From Holothuria scabra (taxonomy: Eukaryota; Echinodermata; Holothuroidea; Aspidochirotida; Holothuriidae): a stretch of DNA of 64,000 nt. Numbering within the stretch: position 1 is the first letter of the stretch; each line of letters opens with the position of its first letter. The stretch spans positions 14,075,450 through 14,139,449 of the forward strand of contig CM074187.1 in assembly GCA_037179385.1 (NCBI GenBank), written 5' to 3'. The notes under the pieces were generated by a model. The model did no database searches, was not told the DNA's origin, and saw only the letters and a list, made by a program, of their open reading frames with translations. Below are positions 1 to 14,700 of the stretch, piece by piece. Made by a program: the position numbers and the translations under genes.

Positions 1-529
1 CACTGTCTGGTCTGCCACACTGTTGTGTTGGACCTATCCTATAATGCAAGATTTTTCAGTAGGAGATCAATTAATGACAACTTCAGGGCTACATTGTCTA
101 CTAGGGCATGTCATCAACCATTACAATCTTATACGGAACTGAGTAGCCCATATTAAAGTGATATAAGTAATGTCTGTTTCTTCTCGAAAAAGTGCACAAA
201 TGATGAGATTCTCCCTGTGCACTATTATCCACTTGTTAACATATTGAATGTGTAGTTGTGTACATAATGTGAACTAATATGTATGCCAAGTTTGCCAAGT
301 TCCTTATTGCCAGCTTTGTGTTTTTTTGTGAGTAATGATGGCAAATTTGACCTTGGGCTTCAGATAAAAAACTGAAACTAGAATGCAAAAATGCATCGAG
401 GTTTCAATGATTCTTACAGTATGTCATGTTATCCCATTTCTTACTGTCACCGGTCAACTGCTACCTTAATGAAATGGCAAAATACAGTTTCATATTTGTA
501 TTTGATGATGGGAAGCTATCATGAAACTT
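1..529. other. Non-coding flank, nothing recognised
   Basis: AT-rich sequence, presumably intron of the large gene. The 74-codon open frame at 391-615 on the plus strand runs into the tandem array and has no gene-like features. Confidence 0.5.
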
Positions 530-2190
530 CTTGTATGATATTAATCCAAGTTTCTTGCTTCCAAATATTGCCTACACAAGTTTTTCTGAGTTTGACCCCT
601 GGTGAACACAGATAACCTTTGACCTCCACCAACGTAATAGGTTTCTTACAATGAACGTAACATATCTACATGCTAAGTATGACATTGTCGTCCAAGTTTC
701 TCAAGATACCATAGTAACAAGGTTTAAGGGTTTGAGCTCTTGTGACCCCAGATGACCTTTGATCTCCACCAAGCACAATAGTGTTCTTCCCTAAACAATA
801 ATGCATGTACACACTAAGTATGACATTCTTAGTTTTTCCTGTTTCAAGATATCATGATAGCAAGTTTTTCGGGGTATGACCCCTGGTGACCCCACATGAC
901 CAATAGAATAACAATAGGGTTCTTCCCTTGACAAAAATGTATCTAAACACTAAGTATGACATTCATCAAAGTTTCTAAGATATTGTAATAACAAGGTTTT
1001 TCAGGGTTTGACCCCTGGTGACATTACATGACCTTTGACCTCCACCAAAACCAATAGGGTTCTTCCCTTGACATTAATGCATCTACTTACTGACATTAAT
1101 GCATCTACCTACTGAGTAGGACATTCTTCCAAGTTTCCTATTTCAAGATATAGTGTTAAGAGGTTTTTGTGGTTTAACACTTAGTGACCCCAGATGACCT
1201 TTGACCTCCACCACAAAAACAATTGGGTTCTTCCCTAAACAATACTGCATCTACCCACTAGGTATGACATTCATCAAAGTCTCCTATCTCAAGACATAGT
1301 GTAAACAAGGTTTTTGTGGTTTGACCCTTTGTGACTCTTTTGACCTCCTTTGACCTCCACCACAAAAACAATCAGGTTCTGCCCATGGCAATAGTGTTTT
1401 CACCGGGTACCCTGGTACCCGACCGACGTTCTTGCTACCCGGGTAAAAAATTACTACGCGGGTAGCATTTTTCTACGATTTATTTTTGATCTTCACAAAA
1501 CAACATGTTAATTGAAAGTAACAAATGTATTAACCCACATCTCATTCACAATTATTTGAAATGAAGTTGCTCAACTTGTTTGTTTCCGTAACGTGCTTTT
1601 GTTAAATTGCACTTTTCCAGAAACAATTCCCTCGATGTGTGTTTCTAACATCCGCTATATACCATTTAATGAAACAGCATAGGCCTAGTTACTATACTGT
1701 GCATAGCCTAGCCTATAGCCGGCTCGGCGGTTGAAAGATATTGCAAGGTTTACAATCGGGTACCTGGGTACGCGACTTGTGATACGGTTCGGGTACCCGA
1801 CTGGTGATACGGTTCGGGTACCCGGGTACAAATTTCCTACCCGGTGCAAACACTGCATGACAAGAATGCGTCAGCATACTAAGTATGACATTCATCCAAG
1901 TTTCTGAACCCGGGTGACCCTAAATGATCTTTGATCCTCACCAAAAACAATAGGGTTCTTCCTCAGACTATAATGCATCTACATATTAAGTATGACATTC
2001 ATTCAAGCTTTCTACCTCAAGATATTGTGTTAACAATGTTTATAGAGTTTGACCCCTGGTGATCCCATATGACCTTTTACCCCCACCAAAAACAATAGCG
2101 TTCTTTCTCTCGCTATGGGGCATCTATGTACCAAGTTTGAGAACAGTTGGACTTTCATTGCTTGAGATATTGAGTTAAAGAGCACAGTGT
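530..2190. repeat. Degenerate tandem array, about 130-150-bp units
   Basis: The same word order recurs about nine times: 'aagtatgacattcatccaag', 'caagatat...aacaaggttttt', 'tttgacccctggtgacccc', 'gacctttgacctccacc', 'aatagggttcttccc', 'aatgcatctac'. The key words recur near 617, 748, 880, 1029, 1196, 1330, 1926 and 2070. The array is broken by the insertion at 1392-1855. The final units decay after about 2150. Confidence 0.85.
1392..1855. mobile_element. hAT-like non-autonomous element with GGTACC-rich ends
   Basis: Ends are near-inverted: TAGTGTTTTCACCGGGTA at the left, and the reverse complement of the right end reads CAGTGTTTGCACCGGGTA. It is flanked by CATGGCAA (1384-1391) and CATGACAA (1856-1863), an 8-bp target duplication with one mismatch, as expected for hAT. 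It sits inside the tandem array. The subterminal regions consist of repeated 'gggtaccc' words. No transposase frame is present. Confidence 0.78.
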
Positions 2191-2722
2191 CCCTCAACCA
2201 AAAACAAGTAAGCTATAGCATGTTGCCCCTCCTCCATCATAACTATTACATGTGGCCAACCTCTTGTTAAAGTCTGGAAAACCCCTGCTTTCAACCAATT
2301 ACTGGGAGGTTCTCATATAAATGTATGAATGAATAAATGGTATTAGAAAAATTTCTTCAATGTACTAAACTATTTCTACCTTATGGGATACATGCACTTC
2401 TAATATCTGATAGCAAAATATGCCTCATATAAAACACTGTAAAACAGCAGAGGTTATTTCATAAATGTCCACACAATGAAAGACGATAGTTTCAAGAAAC
2501 ACCAAAGATATCATAAAAGTATAACATTAAACTTTTCCAAAAATTTTATTATTATCCCTTACAGTGACAGTTACATCTTCAAAATGTCTATTACAATGTA
2601 ATGGTGTGCCAAAATTTACATTTTATGAGTCCTCTGTAATTACTAACATGAAGATCAAAGTGATTAAACCAAGTACGTTGAACTCGAAATAAACACCAAC
2701 TATGAATGTTTTGTGAACTTAC

Positions 2723-2772
2723 CGGCTCCTGATTGAGATTGTCTGTAATTACTGTTCCAATCTCTTTTAGAA
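2723..2772 (-). CDS. Exon 26 of the large coiled-coil gene (last one in the window)
   Basis: Codes (F)LKEIGTVITDNLNQEP. Acceptor TTCTTCTTCAG, donor CCG|GTAAGTTC (strong), phase 0 at the end. The strong donor means the gene goes on; I could not find the next exon in 1-2722, most of which is tandem repeat. Confidence 0.78.
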
Positions 2773-5700
2773 CTGAAGAAGAAAGATTAAATTACACTTC
2801 AATAAAACATGCAAACACACACTTTAAAATGTGATGCACACAGTGACAGTAAATATGTACGAATACACAAACTGCACATGTGATGAACATGGATCTCTTT
2901 CACTGGATTGTGAATTTTTTGTATGAGATGGTTAGTTAGTTTCATAGATAGAGTTTTATGACCCAGTTGTCAACTTATTGGTTCAAGTCTAGCTGGCCAC
3001 AGCCTTTTTTCCTATTGTGACTCACTGGCTTGTTTCCCCTACTCCATTGCTTATGGGGAGCATCAGGCACAATGGCAGCATGTTCCATTTTTACAGTCTT
3101 TGGTATGACTAGACCTGGGATAGAACCCTGGCCTTCCATGTGAGAGGTGGATGCTCTTATCGTTAGACCAAACATGTGACCTTAATGCATTTTGAGGGAA
3201 GAGATCACAAAAGAGACTCTACCAAACCAGACAGCCACCTGGTCAAAATTTACAGCTTCAAATTCAGGACAAAATTGCAGGCTTTCACACCACTAAAGGA
3301 TGCACTGAACAGTTGGAGGGATTTTACTTCTTTTGTTTTTTTTTGTTTTTTTTTTCAAATTGATTGAAGGTAGCTTCAATAGATGTATAGTTCGCCCTTT
3401 CCTCACAGGTTTTTCATTGACATCACTGCAGAGTGCATCTGTTTTGATGTCCACACACTCAGAGTTCAACGAAGTTGTTACTATGGTGCTGGGAGTGTAT
3501 CAGTCACACACCTGGTACCGCATGCATAATCATGTTTGGCCAGCTCATCATCATTTAGATACACAGACTTTCACATGAAATACTACTACAAGCCTTGGCA
3601 AATTTTAATTTGATTAAAAGAAAAACTAGAAATATATGGACACTTTCCACAAAGTATGCATACATGTGGCAACATGCTGTTAATACTTCCCAATTTCAAA
3701 AATGGAATCTATTGCAATTGTGCTTGGCACACAGCAAAAGCAATGGAGTAGGGAAACAAGCAAGTGGACCACAACTGGAAAAAAGGCCATGTCCAGCTCA
3801 ACTTGAACCAACTGGTTAAAAACTGGGCCATACAACTCTGTCTAACTAACTAATTCTCCTCAATAAAGGTACTGTCCAGTTTCTAATCTGAAATTGTTTT
3901 TTGCTTAAATAAACATAGCTCAGGCTAAACCTGTTCCTAGACACCTTAGTTGACTAATAAAGTGAAAGACCACAAGGTTGTTAATTGCATCAGCACAATA
4001 GACCTTTTGAAATGGTCAGCATACTGAACCAGTTGGGACAACTCTGTTGTGCTTCAAAAGCATGCTACAATATACAATAAGTAACCTGGAAAATTAACAT
4101 AAATTAACATTAGTTGGTTCTGCATCGTTCTGCACATTTTCATGGTTTGAAGCATAAATTCTGACAACAGAACAGATATTACTGTCCCAACTGGGTGCCA
4201 TACTTTTGTCATGCAGGGTCTTAGAAGGAAGATGAACCAAGCATGCATGAAATGCACTATCAACTGACTAGTGAGTCAGGTTATCCTGTTTAACAGTACA
4301 CTGAGCATGACCCACAGAAAGAAGGTACTTTGCATCTGAAAAGAACAGTAATATCTTGGGAGATTTTAACAAAATAAAAAATATCTAAATTTCTGATTTG
4401 CGAAAAAAAAACAGAACATTTCCCACTTTATTTTGATTTTGAAAAAAAATAAGTATTTAAGCCTTGTGATTTGAGAGAGAGCCTCTTCTGCAGACACTAA
4501 ACATCATATTTACAGTCTTAAATGTAACAAGAAAAGAGTACAAGTTTCAAAATGATTGACTTCAGCATAAAGGTAACTCACATAGTTCCACACTTGAAGT
4601 CATGGATGCAATTTGTTGAGGTATGCTGTCATCTTTCTGGAATTCAACTGGCTTCAATCCGGCAAGCCTGTCACTAGCCATGGTAAGATCTGTGTGTTTC
4701 AAATTGAAGGATAATTAAAGGTGGATTGTTTTAACCTACCTTTTGCTATAATAAGAGTTTTATCAAATCCTTTTAAAGGGGAACTAGTGTATGAGATTGT
4801 TATAAAGAAATACTGAAATCTCCAAAATTCATGATAGCACAAGAGCCAGATAGCTGAAGCTGGAAACTGTTTTAAAGGTTCTAAAATACTTAGAAGGAGA
4901 GTTTTAGCTTCTTATGGGAGTAATCTTTGTCTGAAAAGCAGTTGTTGAATTCGGTTTGCCAAATGAAATTCAAGTTCTTACCTGTAATGAGCCCATAAGT
5001 CAGAAGCATATGAACCAATGAAAGTATGTTTGTTTATGATTATTCATGAACAAACAACTATAGAAGCCATGGGTACATGCCCAACTGAGAGTAAAATGAG
5101 TACGAGTACATAAACAGTGCATAGCATTCACTTGTATCTTGGACAGATGGCCTATACACAAACAACCTAGGACTATACTCAGTGCAACATTAGGCATAGG
5201 CCTATAATTGTAAAAAAAAATGTTACCCAAGCCATCAAAATTACTGTACTGCCCAATAACATGAAAAAGGAGGAAAATCTCACTTTAAATCTTAATTGGA
5301 ACAGGGGGAGAATGTTGCCTGGCACAGTGAGGCAGCATAGGCTTAGTTTACAGGTATCATCTTGTACAGTAAGGCCCTATAGCTATACATTTTTCTTACA
5401 GCGAGCACATCCTAGCTGAACATGTGTCGTCTATAAGTGTAATGAAAATATGGTACGCGATTGCGTATGTGCAGTATCAGTGCACACTGGCTTCATCTTG
5501 ACAGTGTGGTCAATGCAATCTCAAAAGCAGCTGATAAATGAATATTCATAAAGTTCCAATGACTGCCTACACAGAAAACAAACTGAATATTCTACAGTCA
5601 TTCGAGTATTAACTGTAACTATTTTTAATTGTTTTTGTTTCATGCCCTATCAGTAGTTCTTTTCCACCAGAAAGTTTACTCCTCGTTATAGCTACATGAA

Positions 5701-8700
5701 GCAAAGCTCGTTCTTTGCTGTTCGTAGTTGGCAGAGATCTCGTAGTTCCCCTTAAAGTGGGTGATTACAGAGAAATATTGTTTATATTGTGGTTTGGGGC
5801 TTGATATTAACCAGCTCTAAAAATTCTTCAAAGGCCCTATCTTTCTAATAAAATGCCTTGGTCTTTTTCTTATTTTCTTTTTTGATCAAGCAAGAAGATA
5901 CAAATATCCATTCATTCATGATACTGTTTGCTTCTCCATCTTGGAGAACAATTTTTTTGACTGCAACTTCTTTGACATTAGGCTCTAATTCCTGAATGAA
6001 CTACTTCTTCTCTTCATAGATGAATGTTTTAAAATACAGTACAGTACTCTCTATAGACTCTGAAGCAGATACACAAAGAAACAAACAAAAAAGCAAACAC
6101 ACGCATCCAGGGATTCGATCAAAAACTCAAAAAAGGGGGGATTTATTACTGCTAAACCCCAAGTCCAAAATGATGCTGTCCTTGGCCAAAGTTGCAAGTG
6201 GGTTAAGGGGGACAAAAGCTTGCTTCAAGGCCCCTTTAAGGTGCAATTTGAAGGGTTTTAAAGGCCACTAATTTATGTACGTTCAAATATTGCTGCAAAA
6301 GTGTCCTCTTCTTAAGTAAGAAACCAAGATATTGACAATTTTTTCTTATTTTTATGAGTATGAGAGGAGGGGGATTTTACCCTCCTTTTTTTGGGAAGGG
6401 GGGGACAAATCCCCCCCTCTCCCCCATTGACGGAAACCCTGATATCGTTTTCTGTTTAGCATGTAATTGTCCTACCATCCATTATGACATTTATGAAGGG
6501 GGTCTGCTTGAACAAGTTGTAAACCTTTTATCAAACCTCCCCCACAGATTAGTATTAATGTAACTATTGCACCAGAAGTGTGTGTTTAATGGAAATATAT
6601 CTCAAACAATAATATTACACACTGTCAAAGAAATTTGAATTGAAATGCACACTTGTACCTAAAACTATGAAATGTTGGAAACTTGCAATAGCTTATGAAC
6701 AACCACTACAATCACAACATAACATCTCTCACAATGCAACACCACTAAACACAAAGTAGGACAGAGATAATTCCAAAATGGAAAGCCCATCTAATATTGA
6801 CCCATATCAGGATAAAATCAGACATGTGACGTCCACTTGGCCACTTTATGCTAAACACTTTAAATGTCAACCAATTTGATGGTTGGTCCATAGTTTGGTT
6901 AAAATTCAGAAAAGTTTAGAAAAGATGCAAACATAACCTTTCATTTTTTAATGTTAAAGGTACTACTAGTTTTTCTCCTTGCCGGGGACTTTCAAATTAT
7001 CATTGATAAAATTTCATTCCTGCATTCTTATAACTTGCATAACATATTTAATGGTAATGAGCTTGCTGCTACAAAGATCTTTTTTACAGATCACATTCTT
7101 CATTTGAGTAAATATGCATTATGACACACAGCACTCGTCAGCCACAGACAGCTAATCAATCTCCTAATCTTATCTTTCATGTACTGGCACAAATAAATGT
7201 AATTAATATGAAATTCAATCAGCTCTTTCACAATACACAAGTAAAATAAAACTGTAGCAAACCTGATGTTAATCACTTCCAAAATTATAAAACATCAAAT
7301 GCAATCATGCTTTTTAGTCCATACAGGTTGCAACTGTTTTAGTACCAAAACCTGCTCACTTTCATTGGCTTCAAGTAGCAGTAAATTTTGTTTTTGTAGC
7401 GAGAAAAGTTACCAGGGTAACACACCTTGAAGTAAACAACAAACACAGTCACAACTAATTACATTTTTTATTAAAATAAAAATATTAAAAATAGTGCCAT
7501 AATTAATGTGGGTCTAATTCTCAGAAGTACCATAAAAAGACCCTCTATTTATAATAAAGGAATAATGACAAGTACCAAACGACAAATTTCTTACCCTTAT
7601 CTGAAAAAGACTGGGACAATAAATCCTTGAATTCTGTGATGTAGCTGTAAGTTTTCAAATAATCTAACACGATGGGATGATCTGAAACAGATATGGATGA
7701 CTTTCTGCAACATAGGAAAATGAAAACAATAAATTACATATAAACAATTCTTCCACAAACAAAAGCATTTGTACAAGGCCATATTGCTTAATAGTACAAT
7801 CCTGTAGCAAATTACTTCATTTGGAAGAAGAGTCGAAGCTGGGTTTCAAATAAATAAATAAACAAAAATGGAAGACATTTCCTTAGAAATGGACTAGATT
7901 TTGGTCTTTTTCAAATTACTACATTCATATCTTTTAGTTAAAAAAAATTTATATTTCTTCATCAAAAACAGGTTCCAGGAAACTATTGTTACAGTCACAG
8001 TTTAAATTTGGTATCTAAATGTGGAGTTTCCACCCCAGCAAACTCCTCCTAACCATCAACACTATTCATACATGTAAAGTTTGAGTCACACAGCAGCAAC
8101 AATCAATTGCACCATGTGACAAGATGTTCCGTAGGATATAGTCCTTGTGGTGTGGCTCATGTCATGTCATAAGCCATTCGACCTATTGAATTTAGTTGGA
8201 TAGAGTTGGTTTATACTAGACTGCCCACAATTTATGTTACTTGTGTACTGACAGCTTGGGAGTAATGGCAGCATAACACTACAAGTGTTATGCTGCCATC
8301 ACTCCCTGTCAGTACACAATTAACATAAATTGTTGGCAGTCTAGTATAAACCATTTCTATCCAACTAAATTCAACTAAATTCATAAAGAAGAAATTCAAA
8401 AGCATGGAATCTACTGAAATGTACCCTTTAAAATACACTTGAAGCATATGGAGATATTATTGGCAAAGCTATCAAATTCTTAAACATTGATACAACACTT
8501 TGCTGGTTTGTAAAATTCACAGCTAGTCTATCGTAGGGATGCGAAAGAGGAATAGATCACAAAATAAACATGTTATATTGGGCCTGTATCATTTGTACAA
8601 GGTTGTCAAGTGACAAAGCTGTCTGTTCCAGCTGCTGTGTACCAATGTGTTTCATATGTTCATGTGTTCACATCCCCATCAATGTACATGAGTTTTTCTC

Positions 8701-11700
8701 CATTTACTCCAGCTTTCTTCCTTCTTGGCATAGGTTTGCCAGAAGAATCTTTTGCCCATCTGACAAAGTTGGTAGTGGGTCTGACTTTGGGTAGACAAGT
8801 TCATTAGCCAACTCAGCTTTTGTATTTTTTACCATTCTTTAGCAGATCAGCATTCTTTTGCCATTTTTTTTTTCTTTTTGGACTTTTTTGGGGGGCTTTT
8901 TTTGTGTGTGTGTGTGTAATCTTTACATGTTAAATAGGCAACAGCACAGTTTTGAATAGAAGGTAAAATTCCCAGGTGAAGGTTAGAAGCAAGGGTTGGG
9001 GGAAGGGATGAAACTTTTATTACTGTTTTTCTAGTTCACATTCCTACATAGGATCACAAGTACTGAATATGAGTTGCTTCGGCATGCCAAGTTTTCAATT
9101 TTAGTGATAATTATTACAGTTTGATAAAACTTAGTTCAGGTTTCTTTTGGTGTAGGTGGATGCCACACAGATTTCTTGTTTTATTGAATTTATTTGCAAG
9201 TCAATCTTACCTTGAATCTCTACTTTCTGGGGTGAAGAAGAATGGGCTTGTACCAATCTCTGTTTTAATCACTGGAAATAAAAAAAACTTGCACAATTGA
9301 AAGCTTGCTGGAAATTAATATGATCTGTGGTTATGCAGATGAAACTTTAAGTACTTACATCATATTCCAGAAATTTTATGTGTATAAGCTATTTATTACA
9401 TCTCAAAATTTAACTTACTAAGCAGTCAACCATAACTTATCCTTTAAGCTTCAGGAGACAATCTTTTGAATAAATTAAACATGCCATTTATCATAAAACA
9501 AGGCTTTAAATAGTGTGGTAGCTGGATCATACTTGCAAAAGGTTTGGAACAATGCTAAAATTGAAATTCATAAATGAAGTTTCAGTCTAATATGTATAAT
9601 GGTCTCTTAGTGCATCATGACTTTAAAACACTGAAATCTAAGACTTTTCAAGACAAAGATGACCCTTACAGCAGAAGATTAGAAAAGCACAATAAGAAGA
9701 CTCCACCTAGGGCAAAACACCACCTACTTTGAGACATAATGGATTTTGCACATAATTAGTCAAAATATGACTAAGTTCTTTTTAGTAAGTTAGATCTTCT
9801 GCTGGCTTTTCTAAGCAATCAAACTGAAGGACTTTCAAACTGACACAAGATTCCTGACTTTCCCCCTTTTGTGCTGTATTTTGAGCTCTAAATAATACCA
9901 ACTGGGGAGGGGTGGGGTGCAAACTTATCTGGAAAAAGCTTCCTACATTTCAAAAATAGTCATAGATTGAGGGACCTTTAAATTATTTCCTTTACCATGG
10001 ATTCTTTTCCAAATAGTTGTTACAAAAGTATGTGAGATAGGGTTTTCTAACATGCTGTTTTGGCCAATTTAATAAAGGAATGAAATTCCAGGGGCTGAAA
10101 CAAGTATATTTCTAAGAGCAATGGAATTTCATTTCCTGCCAAATACTGTATCATCATTTTATAAAACATCCAAAAATGCCAGAAAAGAATCTTCCAGCTT
10201 TCTGCTAATGATTAAATTCTTCATCACTATGTTTGTAATCAGTATACTAAAATGTCCCCTGAACATAATTTTTGACAACAGTCCCTGTGTTAACACAGAC
10301 CATGGGAAATGAGATTTTGCACAACATCTACTAAGTTCTAAAAGAAAAAAAGAAGCAATGTTGCATCTTTAATCAAAAACACAAAAAAACTGAACATCCC
10401 ATAAATTTTCTGTTTATATTAACTATTACTTGGGGGGCAATAAACAAATTTTACTGTGACAAACTTTCAACTACTGTATGTCTACTTTATGGAGAACTTT
10501 GAGTCATCTACTTTGAATTTTATTTTGGAGTAAATGCTTTTTTCTTCAATTTTTATCAATCAAATGTAAAATGAGGTTTGCTACCACTGTAAATGCTACA
10601 GTTTATGAGATGACTTGACAACCAAAGTTCATCCATACACATTTTTGCAGTAGAATGTCTGAAAAAATTTCAATTTTGTACCCTGTTGCAAAGTGAAGTA
10701 TCACCAGGTACAATGAACAAGCAAGTTTAAATGAAAATATTGACAGAAATTTTGAACAAAACACAATAAAAAACCAACATTGATATGAATGAGCTAATGT
10801 ATATAATTCATGGTTTCACATTATGCATTAGTGGTTAGGTCTCTCAGAACAAGCATTTCTACAAGCAAAATGGTAGTCATTAGTAAAGTAAGGTCATGAG
10901 TGTGTAGGTAATAATAGGAATAAACCTTTAGCGCTAGCGATTAATTGCAAAACCTTTTTCCGACAGAACATACATAAATGCAATAAAGTACTGTGGCAGT
11001 GAAAGACACATGTATGAATTCATTGCCAACTCTGACAACCCACATTTCTGTGGATCTTTAATACAGGCATGATATTGCAAGTTAAGTTCTGTTTTTATAG
11101 GTATCCTATTTGTGATGAATCGTAAAATAATCACTTTTTTTTTTCTTTCTTGATGTTTGCAGTTAAAAGATTGCTAACTTTGCCACACATTCACAGCCAT
11201 ATTAGTAAGACATGTGGTAAACTGAATTTCTTAAACAAAACTACTGCCAAAGATGTTAGTATTAACATGTTAGTTACATTATCACTGATGACTAGACCCA
11301 CCCCAAGATATGGACTGACCAGAACCCTGTTTGTTAATCAGTGCTGGTCCTACTCTGCCCTTGGCTGTATTTATCATTTTCATAAGAGCATGACATGTTC
11401 TCATATGAGCCTTTGCTTACTCTCAGAGCATACTTTTTACATTTTCAAAACCATTCTAAACATAAAATGACCCACTTCTGTATCGTCCCATTCCTCAATG
11501 AATGTATTGTTCCATGCGTATATCATGATAACTATGAAAGGTTGTTGATGACATTAGGCATTATGGAGTTGCTACATGAATTTTGTGATTTCTATCACAC
11601 CTACTCAAGTTTTACTCCCATCCTAATGGTAAATGGTCAAGCCAAGTAATTCTGCAAATGTAACAAAATATTTAAATGGCAATGACAGGGGAAATTAATC

Positions 11701-14700
11701 TTTTAATTTATGAAAAAAATTTCACCAGACACATTTTACATGAAGTAGTTATCTTACAGTTTGAAAATCCAATATCTGATGATGCATTGCAATGATAGCC
11801 TTTGAGCAAAAACTAAATAAGCACTTGATATGTAACACTTCTAGTGCAACAGATCTCAGGTTAAGAACATCCTTTGTATTGTACTTCTATAAAAGTTTCA
11901 GGTTGTGATACAAACGAGTGCAATGTCACTACAATCGTGCTAGTTCGTCTCGTAAATTGCAATGAACCCACCATTTGGGGGAAGCAAACCACTACCAATT
12001 CTAGAGAGTTCATCATTCTCCTCTTCTGCATAATCTTCATCCTCCATTGAGACACCACTCTCAGATACTGAGGGCGCTCTACTCACTACATGTGAGCCTA
12101 GCCTCTCTACTGTGAGGGTGGTGGCCCGGGATTTGGGTGCTTGGTGAAAAATTAGGCAATAATTGGAAAGTTATTAAAAGCTGCATATAGGCTCCTTTGG
12201 TGTCAAATGTTCATTTGGGTGAGAGAAAAGGGGTGTGAAATGGAGGGATGATGATGGTCCTTACTCTTATAAAATAGAAAATATAGAAGTGAAGCCAGCA
12301 AGGAATCATCCAAGCCTCCAAAGGTCACCAAGCCTACATGGCTGTGGTAACAATATCACCCTTTTTATCTGCCACAGACAAATGCAAAGAAAATGCTCAC
12401 TGAATAGATAGGGCATATAAAGTAAAATCACCGATTATTACTGTGCACTGCCTGTATTATGTAACACCTGATTAATTCTTTGAAATATGATGGAAAGTTT
12501 GGTGGTCACATGACGGGGGTGACTTGAAACTAACCTTTTTCGCCTGTTGTGCTCAACCATGGGTTAGTATGGTATAACAAGCAGCAATGAGCCAGCCATC
12601 ATTTGGGTAATGCAAGCTATGGTGCAACACAGTAAATGACTGCATATTTTGAAATTGTCATAGTCTTGAGTCAACTTTTGACCAAGATTTATTTTAAGAG
12701 CTATACACTGTTACATACAGTGCGAAAAATGATGACTGTTTTTCATTTGTGCAATTAGTATATGAATTATTTCATTGGTTGGAGATGTAACACTCTAATC
12801 AATACATGAAATAAATCATACTATTGGACTCATTGACATTTATTATTTGAGTGTTTCTTCACATTCACTCCGCACTTTTCAATAGAAGTGAATTCCCTGT
12901 GGACTTCTGCAACTTAACAACTTCTATATTTCTTTTTTAATGCTACTGTAGCAAATTCAAGCAAGTTATCCCCCTACCTACTTCAAAAATGTTTTCAAAG
13001 AATGTTTACAAATACAAACAAAAATGCTTCAACCTCCTCTGATCCTAACCTGTGATGCACCTTTCCTTCCATTTTACTAGTGAACAAATGACAGGCTTGA
13101 ATTTTTTTTTCTCTATCCAAATTCCAGTTCCAGCTTATCAAAACACCCAGACTCTTCCTTACACAGTACAAACCACACAAAGCTAATGGGAGCAAGCCAT
13201 GCATTACAGACCCATGATGTAAATGTATGTAGGATAAAAGATGGTCATATTAACTCAAGTTGTCCCTTGGAAACAGTTCCCGTGGGGAGTTTACCTCCTT
13301 CAGGGGTATGTTTGTTTTCAACTCCGACCCTTTCCCAGAGGGTAGAGGGGACTGAACTATTACCATAAATGTACAAGGGTAACTACCAACTGAAGGCAGG
13401 TGAACTTTTACAAAAATTTTGGAACTAATTGCCGAGGTAAAGCACACATTTGACTCCAAAATGATACATTTTGAGAGTGAGTAGGAGGCTGCCACTCCTC
13501 CTTTACCAATCCTTCATAATTCTATGTGTACAACCACTTACATTAATCAACATCTTCTAAGCTTACCGATATCTTTCTCCTCTGGGAATCCCATGTCAGC
13601 AGTAGCCGTGGTAATTGCACTACTGATCCTACTAGCATTGTTGCTAGTATCATCCAGTCCATTAAGCAGGGAACCATGCATAGATGTTGCACGAGACCTA
13701 CGCTCAATCACTTCCTGTTTCTTCTGCTCTAATTGTGCTTTAAATTTTTCATAAAGTGACCGTTGACTAATGACTGATGACGGTCTCTCTCCTTCATCTT
13801 CATCATCACCATCAGCTCCATTAGCATCTGCATCATCATCATCCTCTAAGTCAGACTGGATGAGAATCAAAGTTGTAAAAATTATAATCTTGTGAACCAA
13901 ACTTTTCTAAAGTTCAGAAATGGTGTTGGACAAGTATTACACTATTCATGGAGTCTATATTTATCACTATTTTATATAACTGCTTTTAATATCACATATT
14001 AAAATAACCTGATATACCAGTTATTCATCTTGCCATATGATATTTTATGTTTTAACAGGTAACGGTAATGGCAATGAATTTTCGGAAAGGAATGACTAGC
14101 TTGTACACCTGATTACATGACATCGTTGAAGTTTTTCAGACAAAATATTTATTTATATTTATATTTTACTATCTTTTTATTCATTTGAGGGCAACACCAG
14201 TATGCATGTTCAGGCTTGCCCACAGATGTATTTGCTAACCCATAGTTGTGACATCACTGTGACCTATCTATAAACCATCACATTTACAGCAGCTCATCCT
14301 GATTAAAAAATACTGTATCAATGTAAACTAAAAGAATAAAGTAAGTCATACTTGAGTAATACCCCTTACGAAACCTGGTAGAATAATGCCTGTAGTGCAG
14401 ATCACACCTACCTTCTGCACTGTTACTGACTAATTGACTGAGGTATGTAGAAGGCAAGGAAGTGCCCCTAAATGTCCATACCAGCCTCAATTTATGCATG
14501 CAGAAAACTATTGATAATTTCACAGCTTTTTGAGGTTTTTCCTCCACCCCCTCCCATTACACTCTTGGCTCAATTATGTTTTGTGAAGCATGCCCACATA
14601 GTTACTGCAAAACTATTGACAAGTTGATGGCTTCATACATATTTGTCTCCTACCCCCTCCAAATACTCCCTTTTCTCTATAATCCATAGTGAAGTTGGTC

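Noticed and set aside
530..2190. CRISPR-like array
   Set aside because: Units are degenerate and contiguous with no constant repeat/unique spacer pattern, and the genome is clearly eukaryotic.
4582..4689. ATG at 4681 as the start of a second gene
   Set aside because: The bases before the ATG complete exon 24's codon exactly and an acceptor precedes them, so it is an internal methionine.
9660..9830. Inverted repeat around 'cagcagaagattagaaaagc'
   Set aside because: The two matching words are in swapped order on the other side, so they do not form one stem.
13547..13900. 117-codon minus-strand frame as an independent small gene
   Set aside because: It is exon 21 with short intron extensions on both sides; an acceptor and a donor delimit 13567-13855.
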